NCBI RefSeq assembly: GCF_000474275.2
Contig: NZ_ATAE01000029.1
Span: forward strand, 1-58,455
DNA: 58,455 nucleotides
Reading direction: 5' to 3'
Source of the DNA: Alkalihalophilus marmarensis DSM 21297
GTDB lineage: Bacteria > Bacillota > Bacilli > Bacillales > Bacillaceae_D
Below the pieces are notes generated by a model. The model searched no databases. It saw nothing but the letters and a program-made list of their open reading frames with translations, and was not told the origin of the DNA. Each line of letters starts with the position of its first letter. The stretch's first letter is position 1. Shown here piece by piece: positions 16,614 to 25,317 of the stretch. Made by a program: the position numbers and the translations under genes.

Positions 16614-19600
16614 TTATACTAATTCAATGAGCAAATCACCAGTTAATATTGGATCTCCATCACTTACAAATACTTCTTTTACTTCTCCATCAAATGAGGC
16701 TTGAACCGTTGTCTCCATCTTCATTGCTTCTGTGATCATAAGATGGTCGCCTTTTTGTACTTTGTCGCCTTTTTGTACTAATGTTTTTACAACGGTACCT
16801 GGCATAGACGCCCCAATTTGATTAGGGTTGTCTTTATCAACTTTCGGTCTTGCTACAGTCGTACTTGCCACATTCATATCCTTAATAACCACTTCACGCG
16901 GCTGTCCATTTAATTCGAAATAGACAATTCGTGTTCCATCGTCCTGCGGTTTTGAAAGGGAAACCAACTTCACAATTAATGTTTTTCCTTTCTCGATCTC
17001 CACTTCTATTTCTTCTCCAAGCCTCATGCCGTAGAAGAAAGTCAGTGTATCGAGAACTGAGACATCGCCAAATTGATTTCTAAATGCCTCAAACTCAGTA
17101 AACACTTTTGGATAGAGTGCATAAGAAAGCATGTCATGGCTTGTCACTTGACGATCAAGCTGCTTAAATAATTTTTCTTTAATTTCTTGGAAATCGACAG
17201 GCTCCATATTTTCACTAGGGCGGCCTTCAATCGGCTTACGGCCTTTTAAGATAATCTTTTGGAGCTTCTCAGGGAAACCTTGATACGGCTGGCCTAACTG
17301 ACCTTCAAATAATTCAACCACAGAATCTGGGAAGTCAAGTGACTCTCCTTTGTTGTAGATGTCTTCTTCAGTCAAGTTATTTTGAACCATGTATAATGCC
17401 ATATCCCCTACTACTTTAGAAGAAGGTGTTACTTTCACAACATCTCCAAACATATCATTGACTGTACGATACATTTTCTTTACTTCATTCCAGCGAGCTG
17501 CTAGTCCTACTGCTTTTGCTTGCTGCTGAAGGTTGCTGTATTGTCCCCCTGGCATTTCATGCTCATATACTTCCGTATGAGGAGCGTTCATGCCGCTTTC
17601 AAAACCAGCATAATATTTTCTAGTGCCATCCCAGAACTCGCCTAACTGCTCTAATGCTTTAATGTCTACATTCGGCTTGCGCTCTGAGTGACTTAGTGCA
17701 TAATACAAGCTGTTTGCACTTGGCTGAGATGTAAGGCCAGCCATAGAACTTACAGCCACATCGACGATATCTACGCCTGCCTCAATCGCTTTGGCATACA
17801 TAAATAGTCCGTTGCCGCTTGTATCATGAGTATGCAGGTGAATAGGGATATCGACCGTTTCTTTAAGGGTAGAGATCAATTGATATGCTGCTTCAGGCTT
17901 TAATAACCCTGCCATATCTTTAATTCCTAAAATATGCGCCCCTGCTTGCTCTAACTCTTTAGCTAGATTTTTGTAGTAGGCAAGATCATATTTTGGTCTT
18001 GACGAATCGAGAATATCTCCTGTATAACACATGGCAGCTTCAGCAATTTTGTTGTTATTCCGCACAGAGTCAATGGCTAAAGTCATACCTGGCACCCAGT
18101 TTAAGCTGTCAAAGATACGGAATACATCAATGCCGGCATTGCTTGATTTTGCTACGAATTCTTCAATGACATTATCCGGGTAATTCTTGTATCCTACCGC
18201 GTTTGATGCACGAAGCAACATTTGAAAGAGGACATTTGGTGCTTGCTTGCGCAGCGTAATTAAACGTTCCCAAGGGTCCTCATGCAAGAAGCGCATCGCA
18301 ACATCAAATGTAGCTCCGCCCCACATCTCCATAGAGAATAAGTTTGGAAGCATACGAGCTGTTGGCTCTGCGATTTGCTTAAGGTCATGTGTTCTCACTC
18401 GAGTTGCAAGTAATGACTGATGAGCATCACGGAAAGTGGTATCAGTAAGAAGGACATCCTTTTGTTCTTTTACCCATTTCGCTAAGACTTCAGGTCCTTC
18501 CCTATCTAAGATTTGCTTTGTTCCATCCGGGATAGGCTCTGTCAATTTCAGTTTTGGCACTTGCGGCTTATCTGAAATTGGTTTTTTAGCTTTTTCAAGT
18601 CCTGGATAACCATTTACAATCGTTTCTCCAATAAACGAAAGCATTTTTGTTCCACGGTCTTTTCTCTTAGGGAAAACGAATAGTTCTGGTGTCGTATCAA
18701 TGAATGATGTATTATATTCACCGTTTAGAAAACGAGGGTGTTGAACCACATTCTCTAAGAACGCAATATTCGTTTTAATACCGCGGATTCGGAATTCTTT
18801 TAGGTTACGTAACATTTTCGCTGCGGCGCTTTCAAATGTTAAAGCCCACGTCGATACTTTTACTAATAAGGAATCATAATAAGGAGTGATAACGGCTCCT
18901 TGGAACCCATTTCCAGCATCGAGTCGAACACCGAAACCTCCACCTGTACGGTAGGCATTAATACGGCCAGTATCAGGCATAAATCCGTTACTTGGATCTT
19001 CTGTTGTTACTCGGGACTGTATAGCAAACCCATTACAAACGATCTCTTCTTGAGCAGGTATACCAACTTTTGTACCGTGCAGCGGCTCACCATCAGCGAT
19101 CAGGAGCTGTGATTGGACAATATCAATACCTGTGACCATTTCGGTAATTGTATGCTCCACCTGTACTCTAGGGTTCACTTCAATAAAATAAAACTCCCCG
19201 TTATCAGTTACAAGAAACTCAACCGTACCTGCATTTAAATAGTTTACATTTTCCATTAATTGTACAGCTGCCGCACATATTCGCTCGCGCAGTTCTATGT
19301 CTAATGAAACACTCGGTGCAATTTCAACTACTTTTTGATGACGTCTTTGTACGGAACAATCGCGATCATATAGATGCACGGTAGAACCATGTTTATCTGC
19401 TAAGATTTGTACTTCAATATGTTTAGGATTTTCAATAAATTTCTCTACATAAACCTCGTCGTTTCCAAAAGCAGATTTTGCTTCTGATTTTGCACGCTCG
19501 AACGATTCCTTCATTTCAGACTTAGAACGGACAATTCTCATCCCGCGTCCGCCGCCGCCTAAAGAAGCTTTAATAATAAACGGGTAGCCGTGTTCTTCTC

Positions 19601-20060
19601 CAAATTTCTCGACTTCCTCAAGGCTTGCTACAGGGCCGTCACTGCCAGGAATGACAGGTAGATTTGCTTTTACAGCTTGGGTTCTAGCCTGTACCTTATC
19701 TCCAAACATAATGAGATGTTCAAGTTCAGGACCGATAAAGATAATACCTTCTTCTTTACAGCGAGTAGCAAAGTCAATGTTCTCTGATAAAAATCCGTAT
19801 CCAGGGTGAATTGCATCAACATCATGTAACTTAGCCACTTCGATGATGTTTTCGATATCTAAATAGGCATCGATTGGCTTTTTACCTTCTCCTACCAAAT
19901 AGGCTTCATCCGCTTTATATCTGTGGTAAGCACCAGCATCTTCTTTTGAGTAGATTGCGACCGTACGAATATGTAATTCAGTACAAGCACGGAATATACG
20001 AATTGCAATTTCTCCTCGGTTAGCTACTAAGACCTTTTTAATGTTGTTTAAACCATTCAT
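16614..20060 (-). CDS. pycA: Pyruvate carboxylase
   Basis: 1148 residues, full length. Order: biotin carboxylase domain (IKKVLVANRGEIAIRIFRAC at the start; IIKASLGGGGRGMRIV ATP-binding loop near 165; FIEVNPRVQVEHTITEMVTG near 290), carboxyltransferase TIM barrel (LLTDTTFRDAHQSLLATRVR near 545, with the metal-binding HLHTHDTSG near 750) and the C-terminal biotin carrier domain with ITEAMKMET (biotinyl Lys 1114). It makes oxaloacetate from pyruvate, bicarbonate and ATP to refill the TCA cycle. Own promoter and terminator; a near-perfect cre box lies upstream. In B. subtilis ftsW sits between ylaN and pycA; it is absent here. Confidence 0.97.
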   Translation of the reverse strand: MNGLNNIKKVLVANRGEIAIRIFRACTELHIRTVAIYSKEDAGAYHRYKADEAYLVGEGKKPIDAYLDIENIIEVAKLHDVDAIHPGYGFLSENIDFATRCKEEGIIFIGPELEHLIMFGDKVQARTQAVKANLPVIPGSDGPVASLEEVEKFGEEHGYPFIIKASLGGGGRGMRIVRSKSEMKESFERAKSEAKSAFGNDEVYVEKFIENPKHIEVQILADKHGSTVHLYDRDCSVQRRHQKVVEIAPSVSLDIELRERICAAAVQLMENVNYLNAGTVEFLVTDNGEFYFIEVNPRVQVEHTITEMVTGIDIVQSQLLIADGEPLHGTKVGIPAQEEIVCNGFAIQSRVTTEDPSNGFMPDTGRINAYRTGGGFGVRLDAGNGFQGAVITPYYDSLLVKVSTWALTFESAAAKMLRNLKEFRIRGIKTNIAFLENVVQHPRFLNGEYNTSFIDTTPELFVFPKRKDRGTKMLSFIGETIVNGYPGLEKAKKPISDKPQVPKLKLTEPIPDGTKQILDREGPEVLAKWVKEQKDVLLTDTTFRDAHQSLLATRVRTHDLKQIAEPTARMLPNLFSMEMWGGATFDVAMRFLHEDPWERLITLRKQAPNVLFQMLLRASNAVGYKNYPDNVIEEFVAKSSNAGIDVFRIFDSLNWVPGMTLAIDSVRNNNKIAEAAMCYTGDILDSSRPKYDLAYYKNLAKELEQAGAHILGIKDMAGLLKPEAAYQLISTLKETVDIPIHLHTHDTSGNGLFMYAKAIEAGVDIVDVAVSSMAGLTSQPSANSLYYALSHSERKPNVDIKALEQLGEFWDGTRKYYAGFESGMNAPHTEVYEHEMPGGQYSNLQQQAKAVGLAARWNEVKKMYRTVNDMFGDVVKVTPSSKVVGDMALYMVQNNLTEEDIYNKGESLDFPDSVVELFEGQLGQPYQGFPEKLQKIILKGRKPIEGRPSENMEPVDFQEIKEKLFKQLDRQVTSHDMLSYALYPKVFTEFEAFRNQFGDVSVLDTLTFFYGMRLGEEIEVEIEKGKTLIVKLVSLSKPQDDGTRIVYFELNGQPREVVIKDMNVASTTVARPKVDKDNPNQIGASMPGTVVKTLVQKGDKVQKGDHLMITEAMKMETTVQASFDGEVKEVFVSDGDPILTGDLLIELV

Positions 20061-20122
20061 ATACTTTCTCCTCCACTCTCCTAAGTAATCCTGTTATTTC
20101 TTTCTCATCATGCTTGTATTCT

Positions 20123-20152
20123 AGTATAGAGAAAATGTGATCGATTTGGCAA
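20123..20152 (-). promoter_or_regulatory. Sigma-A promoter of pycA
   Basis: Minus-strand TTGCCA (20152-20147), 18-base spacer, TATACT (20128-20123), about 60 bases before the pycA start. Confidence 0.6.
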
Positions 20153-20185
20153 ATAAATTTTTGACAATTTTGATTCATCGGGTAA

Positions 20186-20200
20186 TTAAAAGCGCTTACA
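20186..20200. promoter_or_regulatory. cre-like CcpA box upstream of pycA
   Basis: TTAAAAGCGCTTACA matches WTGNAANCGNWWNCA at all defined positions except the first G. It lies about 35 bases upstream of the -35 box, a position typical of CcpA-activated promoters. Confidence 0.5.
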
Positions 20201-20239
20201 ACACTTTTTTAAATCTAATCTATAATTGGGATTGAACAT

Positions 20240-20279
20240 AAAAAAGTCAAGCATCCTAAATGGAGCTTGACTTTTTTTA
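20240..20279. terminator. Terminator of ylaN
   Basis: Stem AAAAAGTCAAGC/GCTTGACTTTTT with a 12-base loop that can pair further (CC/GG). T-runs on both strands; the minus-strand copy ends ylaN and overlaps its stop codon. Confidence 0.85.
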
Positions 20280-20558
20280 TTTGCGTAATGATGCTTCGTG
20301 AAGGGCTGCTAACTTTCGTTCTAATTCATTTAACAGCTGCTTACCTTCTTCTTCCCTAACAAGCTCAAGGCGAATGGCAAAGTCAATTTCTCTAGACAAA
20401 CCAAACATCTGTGTATCTAAAACCTCTTCATAAAGAGGACACTGTGGCATCGTTAAATTTTCCATTTGCACTTCGATAAGCTGTTGGATCTTCTCAGCAT
20501 CAGATTTTAGAAGGGCATACGCTCGTTCATTATGCTTATTGACCATCTCTTGAGACAC
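20277..20558 (-). CDS. ylaN: YlaN, iron-binding Fur-interacting protein (UPF0358)
   Basis: 93 residues, the exact length of the family. [30 protein letters not shown] (residues about 35-64) is almost invariant in YlaN. The protein is small, helical and cytoplasmic; it is essential in B. subtilis under iron limitation, binds Fe(II) and interacts with Fur, linking iron status to Fe-S supply. The gene lies just upstream of pycA but has its own terminator, so the two are separate units. A ribosome site GGAGGGGG precedes the ATG. Confidence 0.93.
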   Translation of the reverse strand: MSQEMVNKHNERAYALLKSDAEKIQQLIEVQMENLTMPQCPLYEEVLDTQMFGLSREIDFAIRLELVREEEGKQLLNELERKLAALHEASLRK

Positions 20559-20673
20559 GAGATCCCCCTCCTTACTTATTTATATCAATGATTTAATAGT
20601 ATCTTTTATATACTAAAAATGCAATGATTTTAAGACTAATTAACGATTTAGTTGCAAATGATTTTCAAACTCA

Positions 20674-21597
20674 TTAGAAAATACTCAAGTGATAATAACT
20701 AGACAATGCCTCAAGCAGCTTCATTCCAGCCACACTATTCCCCTTCTCATCTAATGCCGGGCCATAAATACCTATACCAATGTTATTAGGTACAGCACCC
20801 ACAATTCCGCCAGACACACCGCTTTTTGCCGGAATTCCTACTCTGATAGCAAACTCTCCTGATGAATTATACATGCCGCAAGTGACCATAAATGTTTTCA
20901 CAAGTCTTGCAATTTCAAACGGAATAATCTCTTCGCCTTCTTCATTTTTACCGCCATTAGCTAACACAAATCCGATCCTGGCCAAATCATCACAATCGAC
21001 TTCAATGGCACATTGCTTAGTATAAAAGTCTAATAATTGGTCGACGTTTTCATCAATAATCCGATGTTGCTTCATAAAGAAAGCAAGGGAGCGATTAAGA
21101 TCAGCTGTGTTAAATTCAGATTGTGCTACTTCACGATTATAGGTCACGCTAGGACGTGCGCACATTTTTCTAATCAATTGAAGAAGCCTCTCAAGCCTTT
21201 CTTCCGTGGATTCACCTTTTATGAGGTGACTGACGGCTAAGGCTCCTGCATTGATCATTGGATTAAGCGGTTTGGCGACAAGCGACTCTAATTTTGCAAT
21301 TGAATTGTAAGGATCTCCCGTAGGTTCCATGCCTACTTTATCAAAAACGACTTCCTCCCCATGGTCCATTAAGGCAAGGGCTAAAGTAAGCACTTTCGAA
21401 ATACTTTGTAATGTGAACATCTCGGTTGAGTGACCTGCTGAAAAACATGTTTCTTTGCCATCGAAAATTGAGACGGCTAAAATGCCTTGATCTGCTTTAG
21501 CTAGCGCAGGTATATAATCTGCCACTTTGCCCTCTGCAGCATATGGTTCTGCTTCTTTTACTAACTTCTCTAACTGTTCACCGTACTGACAGACCAT
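20674..21597 (-). CDS. glsA: Glutaminase
   Basis: 307 residues of the serine-dependent beta-lactamase-like glutaminase family. Seen: FTLQSISKVLTLALAL (near residue 65, with the catalytic S-x-x-K), PLNPMINAGALAV near 105, EFNTADLNRSLAFFMK near 155, FVLANGGKN near 208 and the KSGVSGGIVGAVPN loop near 260, which holds the Val that lids the active site. It hydrolyses glutamine to glutamate and ammonia. The ATG at 21597 follows GGAGTGAG; a frame open to 21708 has no homology to the family before this Met. It is the YlaM-type paralogue, divergent from ylaL as in B. subtilis. Confidence 0.94.
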   Translation of the reverse strand: MVCQYGEQLEKLVKEAEPYAAEGKVADYIPALAKADQGILAVSIFDGKETCFSAGHSTEMFTLQSISKVLTLALALMDHGEEVVFDKVGMEPTGDPYNSIAKLESLVAKPLNPMINAGALAVSHLIKGESTEERLERLLQLIRKMCARPSVTYNREVAQSEFNTADLNRSLAFFMKQHRIIDENVDQLLDFYTKQCAIEVDCDDLARIGFVLANGGKNEEGEEIIPFEIARLVKTFMVTCGMYNSSGEFAIRVGIPAKSGVSGGIVGAVPNNIGIGIYGPALDEKGNSVAGMKLLEALSSYYHLSIF

Positions 21598-21736
21598 CGC
21601 ACTCACTCCAAAAAGGTTATTTCTTTTATTATACCCAGATGTGACAAATACATGGTAACGCTTTATACTTGATAGGAAGATGTAGATGAAATTAGAGTAC
21701 GAAAGCAAGATTTACTAGATTGGAGGAATTGCAGCA

Positions 21737-22246
21737 ATGGAGGAATTTGTTATTTTTATTGAAGGGAATGTAGACCATCCCTTAACCATCGACCCAAGTG
21801 TTTGGATCTTTGATGAGCGAAAAGTAGATTTAACTACATACTTTACTGAGGAAAGAATAGTGGAAGATAAGGATGAAGCTTATACCAAAGCCATCTCTGC
21901 TCAGTGGGATAAAGAGATTATCGAGGGCTCTGCTCCGCCAAACCCAAACTCAAATGACAACAAAATACACTATAACAAAGAAGAGTTAACAACAGGTTCT
22001 TTTGGCATGCCGCTAGCTCCCTTCTTACAAAATGTGAAACCGAATCAAGACGTTCGTGAGGTTTTAGTTGAACAAGGAGGCGGAACGATTCAAACCATTC
22101 CATTATCAGAAGCGATGGAAATGGTCGCTGGGTTCTCAAAAGAAGGGAAGCCGCTTATAGAAACCGGCCCTATTCACCTTTATTACGGAGACGGCCGTAA
22201 CATAGAAGAGCCAATTACTCATGTAAGAAAGCTTGTATTAAAATAA
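21737..22246 (+). CDS. ylaL: YlaL-like protein
   Basis: 169 residues, soluble, similar to B. subtilis YlaL. It starts MEEFVIFIEGNVDHPLTIDPSVWIFDERK and ends with a beta-rich part (GPIHLYYGDGRNIEEPITHVRKL). Annotation in some genomes as peptidyl-prolyl isomerase-like is not supported by any motif I can see; function unknown. GGAGG lies upstream of the ATG. Divergent from glsA and followed by a repeat element rather than a clear terminator. Confidence 0.85.
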   Translation: MEEFVIFIEGNVDHPLTIDPSVWIFDERKVDLTTYFTEERIVEDKDEAYTKAISAQWDKEIIEGSAPPNPNSNDNKIHYNKEELTTGSFGMPLAPFLQNVKPNQDVREVLVEQGGGTIQTIPLSEAMEMVAGFSKEGKPLIETGPIHLYYGDGRNIEEPITHVRKLVLK

Positions 22247-22290
22247 GGTACAGCGCGGAGTGAGACAATAGCATTAGTAACATCAGCGCC

Positions 22291-22444
22291 TGCTAACTAA
22301 TGGATTGCGCATATGCACTTTTTCTAAAATATACTACGTTTTCCCCTGGAAGCTGGTGAGCCTCCTCGTGCGCGCCACTGAGGGGTCTCACCTTTGCTTT
22401 TGCTTCCACCGGAGCTCGCGTATATTTCATCCTCTAAGTTAGCA
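22291..22444. repeat. Dispersed Bacillaceae-type intergenic palindromic repeat
   Basis: A 154-bp imperfect palindrome with ends TGCTAACT (22291-22298) and AGTTAGCA (22437-22444), inner arms ATATAC/GTATAT (22329-22334, 22420-22425), and a GC-rich core containing GGTGAGCCTCCTCG and CTGAGGGGTCTCACC. Core motifs of this kind recur between genes in many Bacillaceae genomes. It lies between the converging ylaL and ylaK genes and can form a large cruciform or RNA hairpin, possibly acting as their shared terminator. Confidence 0.65.
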
Positions 22445-22491
22445 CATTTTCCCCCCTTTAGTTATAGCAATTCTTTAGAACAGCACCAATT

Positions 22492-23823
22492 TTATAATAA
22501 ATCTGCTGCTAATTGGGCTAAGCCTGATCGTTCCCCTTTAACGAGCTTCACATGACCGCTTACTGTTTGATCCTTAAATTTTTCTACTACATAGGTCAGG
22601 CCATTATTATATTCATCAAGGTATGGATGATCGATTTGCTGCGGGTCACCCATTAGGACAATTTTACTTCTTTCCCCTACCCTGGTTAAGATCGTTTTCA
22701 CTTCGTGTTTTGTTAAGTTTTGTGCTTCATCAATAATGATAAACTGGTCTGGTATACTTCTTCCTCTAATATAGGTAAGTGCTTCTACTTGAATTGACCC
22801 CATACCAGCTAAGATCTGATCAATCTCTCCTGGCTTCTTTGTATTAAACAAAAATTCAAGATTATCATAAATAGGCTGCATCCAAGGTCTTAATTTTTCT
22901 TCTTTTTCTCCTGGAAGATACCCTAAATCTTTTCCTAACGGGACAACAGGCCTCGCTACGACTAGCTTTTTAAACTTACCCATATCTTCTGTTTGCATTA
23001 ATCCTGCAGCAAGAGACAATAACGTCTTACCTGTTCCCGCTTTTCCAATCATAGTAATGAGACTGATATCATCTCTAAGCAATAATTCAAACGCCATTCT
23101 TTGCTGTACATTTCTTGGCTTAATTCCCCAGACTTGATCAGGGTCGCTTACAAAAGGCTTCACTTTCTTCCCATCAGGCTCTACTTTACCTAATGCAGAA
23201 CTCGAACTGCCCAGCGCATCTTTCATAATAATAAATTGATGGGGGTAAAAAGGATGCTTGGTCAATTCTGAGATGGCCAGCTCTCCTTGGGAATAAAAGC
23301 GTTTCATCACGTCTGCATCAACATAAATTTCTACATAACCAGGATAAACTGAATCAAATTCTACAACACGATCACTTAAAAAATCTTCTGCGGGAAGACC
23401 AAGTGCATCAGCTTTTACTCTAACTAGGGCATCCTTGCTCACTAAGATTACATGTTTCCCTTCAACACGCTCTTGTTCCTCTAGCATTAAGTTCAAGGCA
23501 ACAGCAATAATCCGATTATCATTTGACATTTCTGCAAATGAATCTTTTAATCGTTGAAAGGAGCGATGATTTAATTCAACTCGGAGCTTTCCACCGCCAT
23601 CTAATGGCACACCCTCATGCAGCTTACCCTTTGTCCTTAATTTATCTATAAGTTTTGAGAAATGGCGGGCATTTCTGCCTACCTCATCCATATACCTCTT
23701 TTTCGAATCCACTTCTTCTAATACAACGGCTGGAATAACCACTTCATTCTCTTCAAATGAGAAAATGGAGTGAGGGTCCTGTAGTAGTACGTTTGTATCT
23801 AAAACGTAGATTTTATTCAACAT
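22492..23823 (-). CDS. ylaK: YlaK, PIN-PhoH family ATPase/ribonuclease
   Basis: 443 residues. The N-terminal PIN nuclease domain (KIYVLDTNVLLQDPHSIFSF; acidic residues continue with VVLEEVDSKK and FAEMSNDNRIIAVAL) is joined to a PhoH ATPase domain with a Walker A GKAGTGKTLLSLAAGL near residue 262, PVVPLGKDLGYLPGEKEEK near 292, and Walker B FIIIDEAQNLTKHEVKTILTR near 360. PhoH2 proteins of this type unwind and cleave RNA in other bacteria. Cytoplasmic. Full length for the family; the ATG at 23823 is preceded by a GGAGGCGG-type site. Monocistronic. Confidence 0.93.
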   Translation of the reverse strand: MLNKIYVLDTNVLLQDPHSIFSFEENEVVIPAVVLEEVDSKKRYMDEVGRNARHFSKLIDKLRTKGKLHEGVPLDGGGKLRVELNHRSFQRLKDSFAEMSNDNRIIAVALNLMLEEQERVEGKHVILVSKDALVRVKADALGLPAEDFLSDRVVEFDSVYPGYVEIYVDADVMKRFYSQGELAISELTKHPFYPHQFIIMKDALGSSSSALGKVEPDGKKVKPFVSDPDQVWGIKPRNVQQRMAFELLLRDDISLITMIGKAGTGKTLLSLAAGLMQTEDMGKFKKLVVARPVVPLGKDLGYLPGEKEEKLRPWMQPIYDNLEFLFNTKKPGEIDQILAGMGSIQVEALTYIRGRSIPDQFIIIDEAQNLTKHEVKTILTRVGERSKIVLMGDPQQIDHPYLDEYNNGLTYVVEKFKDQTVSGHVKLVKGERSGLAQLAADLL

Positions 23824-24018
23824 TCCGCCTCCTGACTCAAGTATCGTTACGCTGCTTGCTATTAATTTATGCGAGTGCCTGTAATAATGTCTCTAATTCA
23901 TTTATTCTTTCTCAATAACACTATATGTCTAAGCCCAATAAGATAGACGAGGAATCTATAAATAGCTTGGAATGATTACATGAAATAAGATGATATGAAA
24001 TGAAGAACAAGTGAAAGC

Positions 24019-24056
24019 TAAAGGCGGCCTGCACGCATTCTGCGCAGGCCGCCTTC
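24019..24056 (-). terminator. GC-rich terminator of the split-barrel flavoprotein gene
   Basis: Stem AAGGCGGCCTGC/GCAGGCCGCCTT with a short extra pairing in the loop, then TTTAGCTTTC on the minus strand. Starts 3 bases after the stop codon; it is the most GC-rich hairpin in the window. Confidence 0.7.
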
Positions 24057-24058
24057 CA

Positions 24059-24523
24059 TTATTCTTTATTATATGTTTTTAACGCTTCCATCACTTGACG
24101 ATCTAACTTCGCTGCCGCCTCAGCATCATAAGTTTTATCATATTCCGGATTTTGTACGATTTTTGCACCATAAAACATCACATCACGTACTTCTTCCACA
24201 TCCACTTCAATTAATGACAGCTTTAATGGAACTGAATCCATTTTTTCACTTTTAACCTTTGCTTTTCCTGAAACAGAATAGGTTGAACCGTTGGCAATGA
24301 TCGTCAAGACCACACCAGGCTCCTCTTTAATATTTGTAATAATGCGCGATCGGTTATCAATAGCAAAACGGAGCTTTTTATTTGTGGGTGCATACACCCA
24401 GGATATTGCATTTACATTCGGAGATTTTTTCTCAAAGTCTACTGTAGCTAGAGTAACATACCGCTCTTTCTGTAAATGAGGCAGCAGTTCGCTTGTCAAC
24501 TCATGTTCTACTTGATTAGCCAT
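24059..24523 (-). CDS. Pyridoxamine 5'-phosphate oxidase-like FMN split-barrel protein
   Basis: 154 residues with the split-barrel pattern: LPHLQKERYVTLATVDFEKKSPNVNAISWVYAP, then KKLRFAIDNRSRIITNIKEEPGVVLTI and STYSVSGKAKVKSE. This family binds FMN, F420 or heme; many members have no known substrate. True PdxH motifs are absent, so it is probably not the vitamin B6 enzyme. It replaces ylaJ of the B. subtilis order between ylaI and ylaK. An upstream GGGGGATC is the likely ribosome site. Confidence 0.82.
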   Translation of the reverse strand: MANQVEHELTSELLPHLQKERYVTLATVDFEKKSPNVNAISWVYAPTNKKLRFAIDNRSRIITNIKEEPGVVLTIIANGSTYSVSGKAKVKSEKMDSVPLKLSLIEVDVEEVRDVMFYGAKIVQNPEYDKTYDAEAAAKLDRQVMEALKTYNKE

Positions 24524-24720
24524 ATTGATCCCCCCTATAATTAATTACCTATAAGTATACTATACCTATATTAATCAATTTTTAAAACTTGTTTCTTTTT
24601 TTTGAAGATGCCTTTACAATAAAGAAAGAATCCCATTTCTTATAGACAGTGATCAGACTTTATAAAGTTTATGAATTGTGTTAATAGGACCCAAAGGTTA
24701 ACGAATGGAGTGATAAGGTC

Positions 24721-24924
24721 ATGAGAGTAAAATGTGTACTCTGTGATAAAATTGACAAAATAGATGACCAGCTCCCACTAGCAAAACGCTTACGCAATCG
24801 TCCGATTCATACGTATATGTGTGATGAATGTGACGAGCGGATCAGGGAGCGGACACTAGAAAGACAAGCAAGCGGGAATTTCACTTTAACCTATAAAACT
24901 GAAAAAGAAAGCGAGTGGTTATAA
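24721..24924 (+). CDS. ylaI: YlaI-like small zinc-finger protein (DUF2197)
   Basis: 67 residues with two Cys pairs, KCVLCDKI (Cys 5 and 8) and YMCDECDE (Cys 34 and 37), that form a probable zinc ribbon. The charged RERTLERQASGNF tail matches YlaI. Function unknown. The TAA stop lies inside the hairpin of its own terminator. Conserved neighbour of ylaH and typA. Confidence 0.88.
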   Translation: MRVKCVLCDKIDKIDDQLPLAKRLRNRPIHTYMCDECDERIRERTLERQASGNFTLTYKTEKESEWL

Positions 24925-24945
24925 ACCACTCGCTTTCTCTTATTT
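24905..24945 (+). terminator. Terminator of ylaI
   Basis: Perfect 14-bp stem GAAAGCGAGTGGTT/AACCACTCGCTTTC with loop ATA, then TCTTATTTTAT. It overlaps the stop codon of ylaI. Confidence 0.82.
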
Positions 24946-24958
24946 TATCCTTATTATT

Positions 24959-25288
24959 TTACCCTTCCTTTTTCTCTTCCCGGTGTCTGTACAACCGGTA
25001 ACGATAAATTGCAAGGATTAGTGCAGAAATAATAAGAACGACAATAATCGGTGCGCCGAATGCAAATTCCATCAGCCACAATACAAAGCAGCCGATAATA
25101 AGCATAATATATACAACGACCTTTTTTAGGATCGGCAGTTCTCTTGCAAATCCAAGGTTAAAAACCAAGATAGCCAAAATCACAATCGCTATATATGCTA
25201 ACAGCCCATACCATGGATTCTCAGCAGTTGCCTGCATCAGCCACGAATAGCCTTCAAGATCTGCCTCTTGTAATTGTTGGTTGTCCAC
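24959..25288 (-). CDS. ylaH: YlaH-like membrane protein
   Basis: 109 residues with three membrane helices (LLAYIAIVILAILVFNLGFA, VVVYIMLIIGCFVLWLMEF and IIVVLIISALILAIYRY) and a basic C-terminus, matching the YlaH-like family. Function unknown. It begins with GTG at 25288 behind GGGGAG at 4-5 bases. It is 29 bases downstream of typA and probably co-transcribed with it, as in B. subtilis. Confidence 0.87.
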   Translation of the reverse strand: MDNQQLQEADLEGYSWLMQATAENPWYGLLAYIAIVILAILVFNLGFARELPILKKVVVYIMLIIGCFVLWLMEFAFGAPIIVVLIISALILAIYRYRLYRHREEKKEG

Positions 25289-25317
25289 CTATCTCCCCAA
25301 CCTTTCATGCCTTTTTA

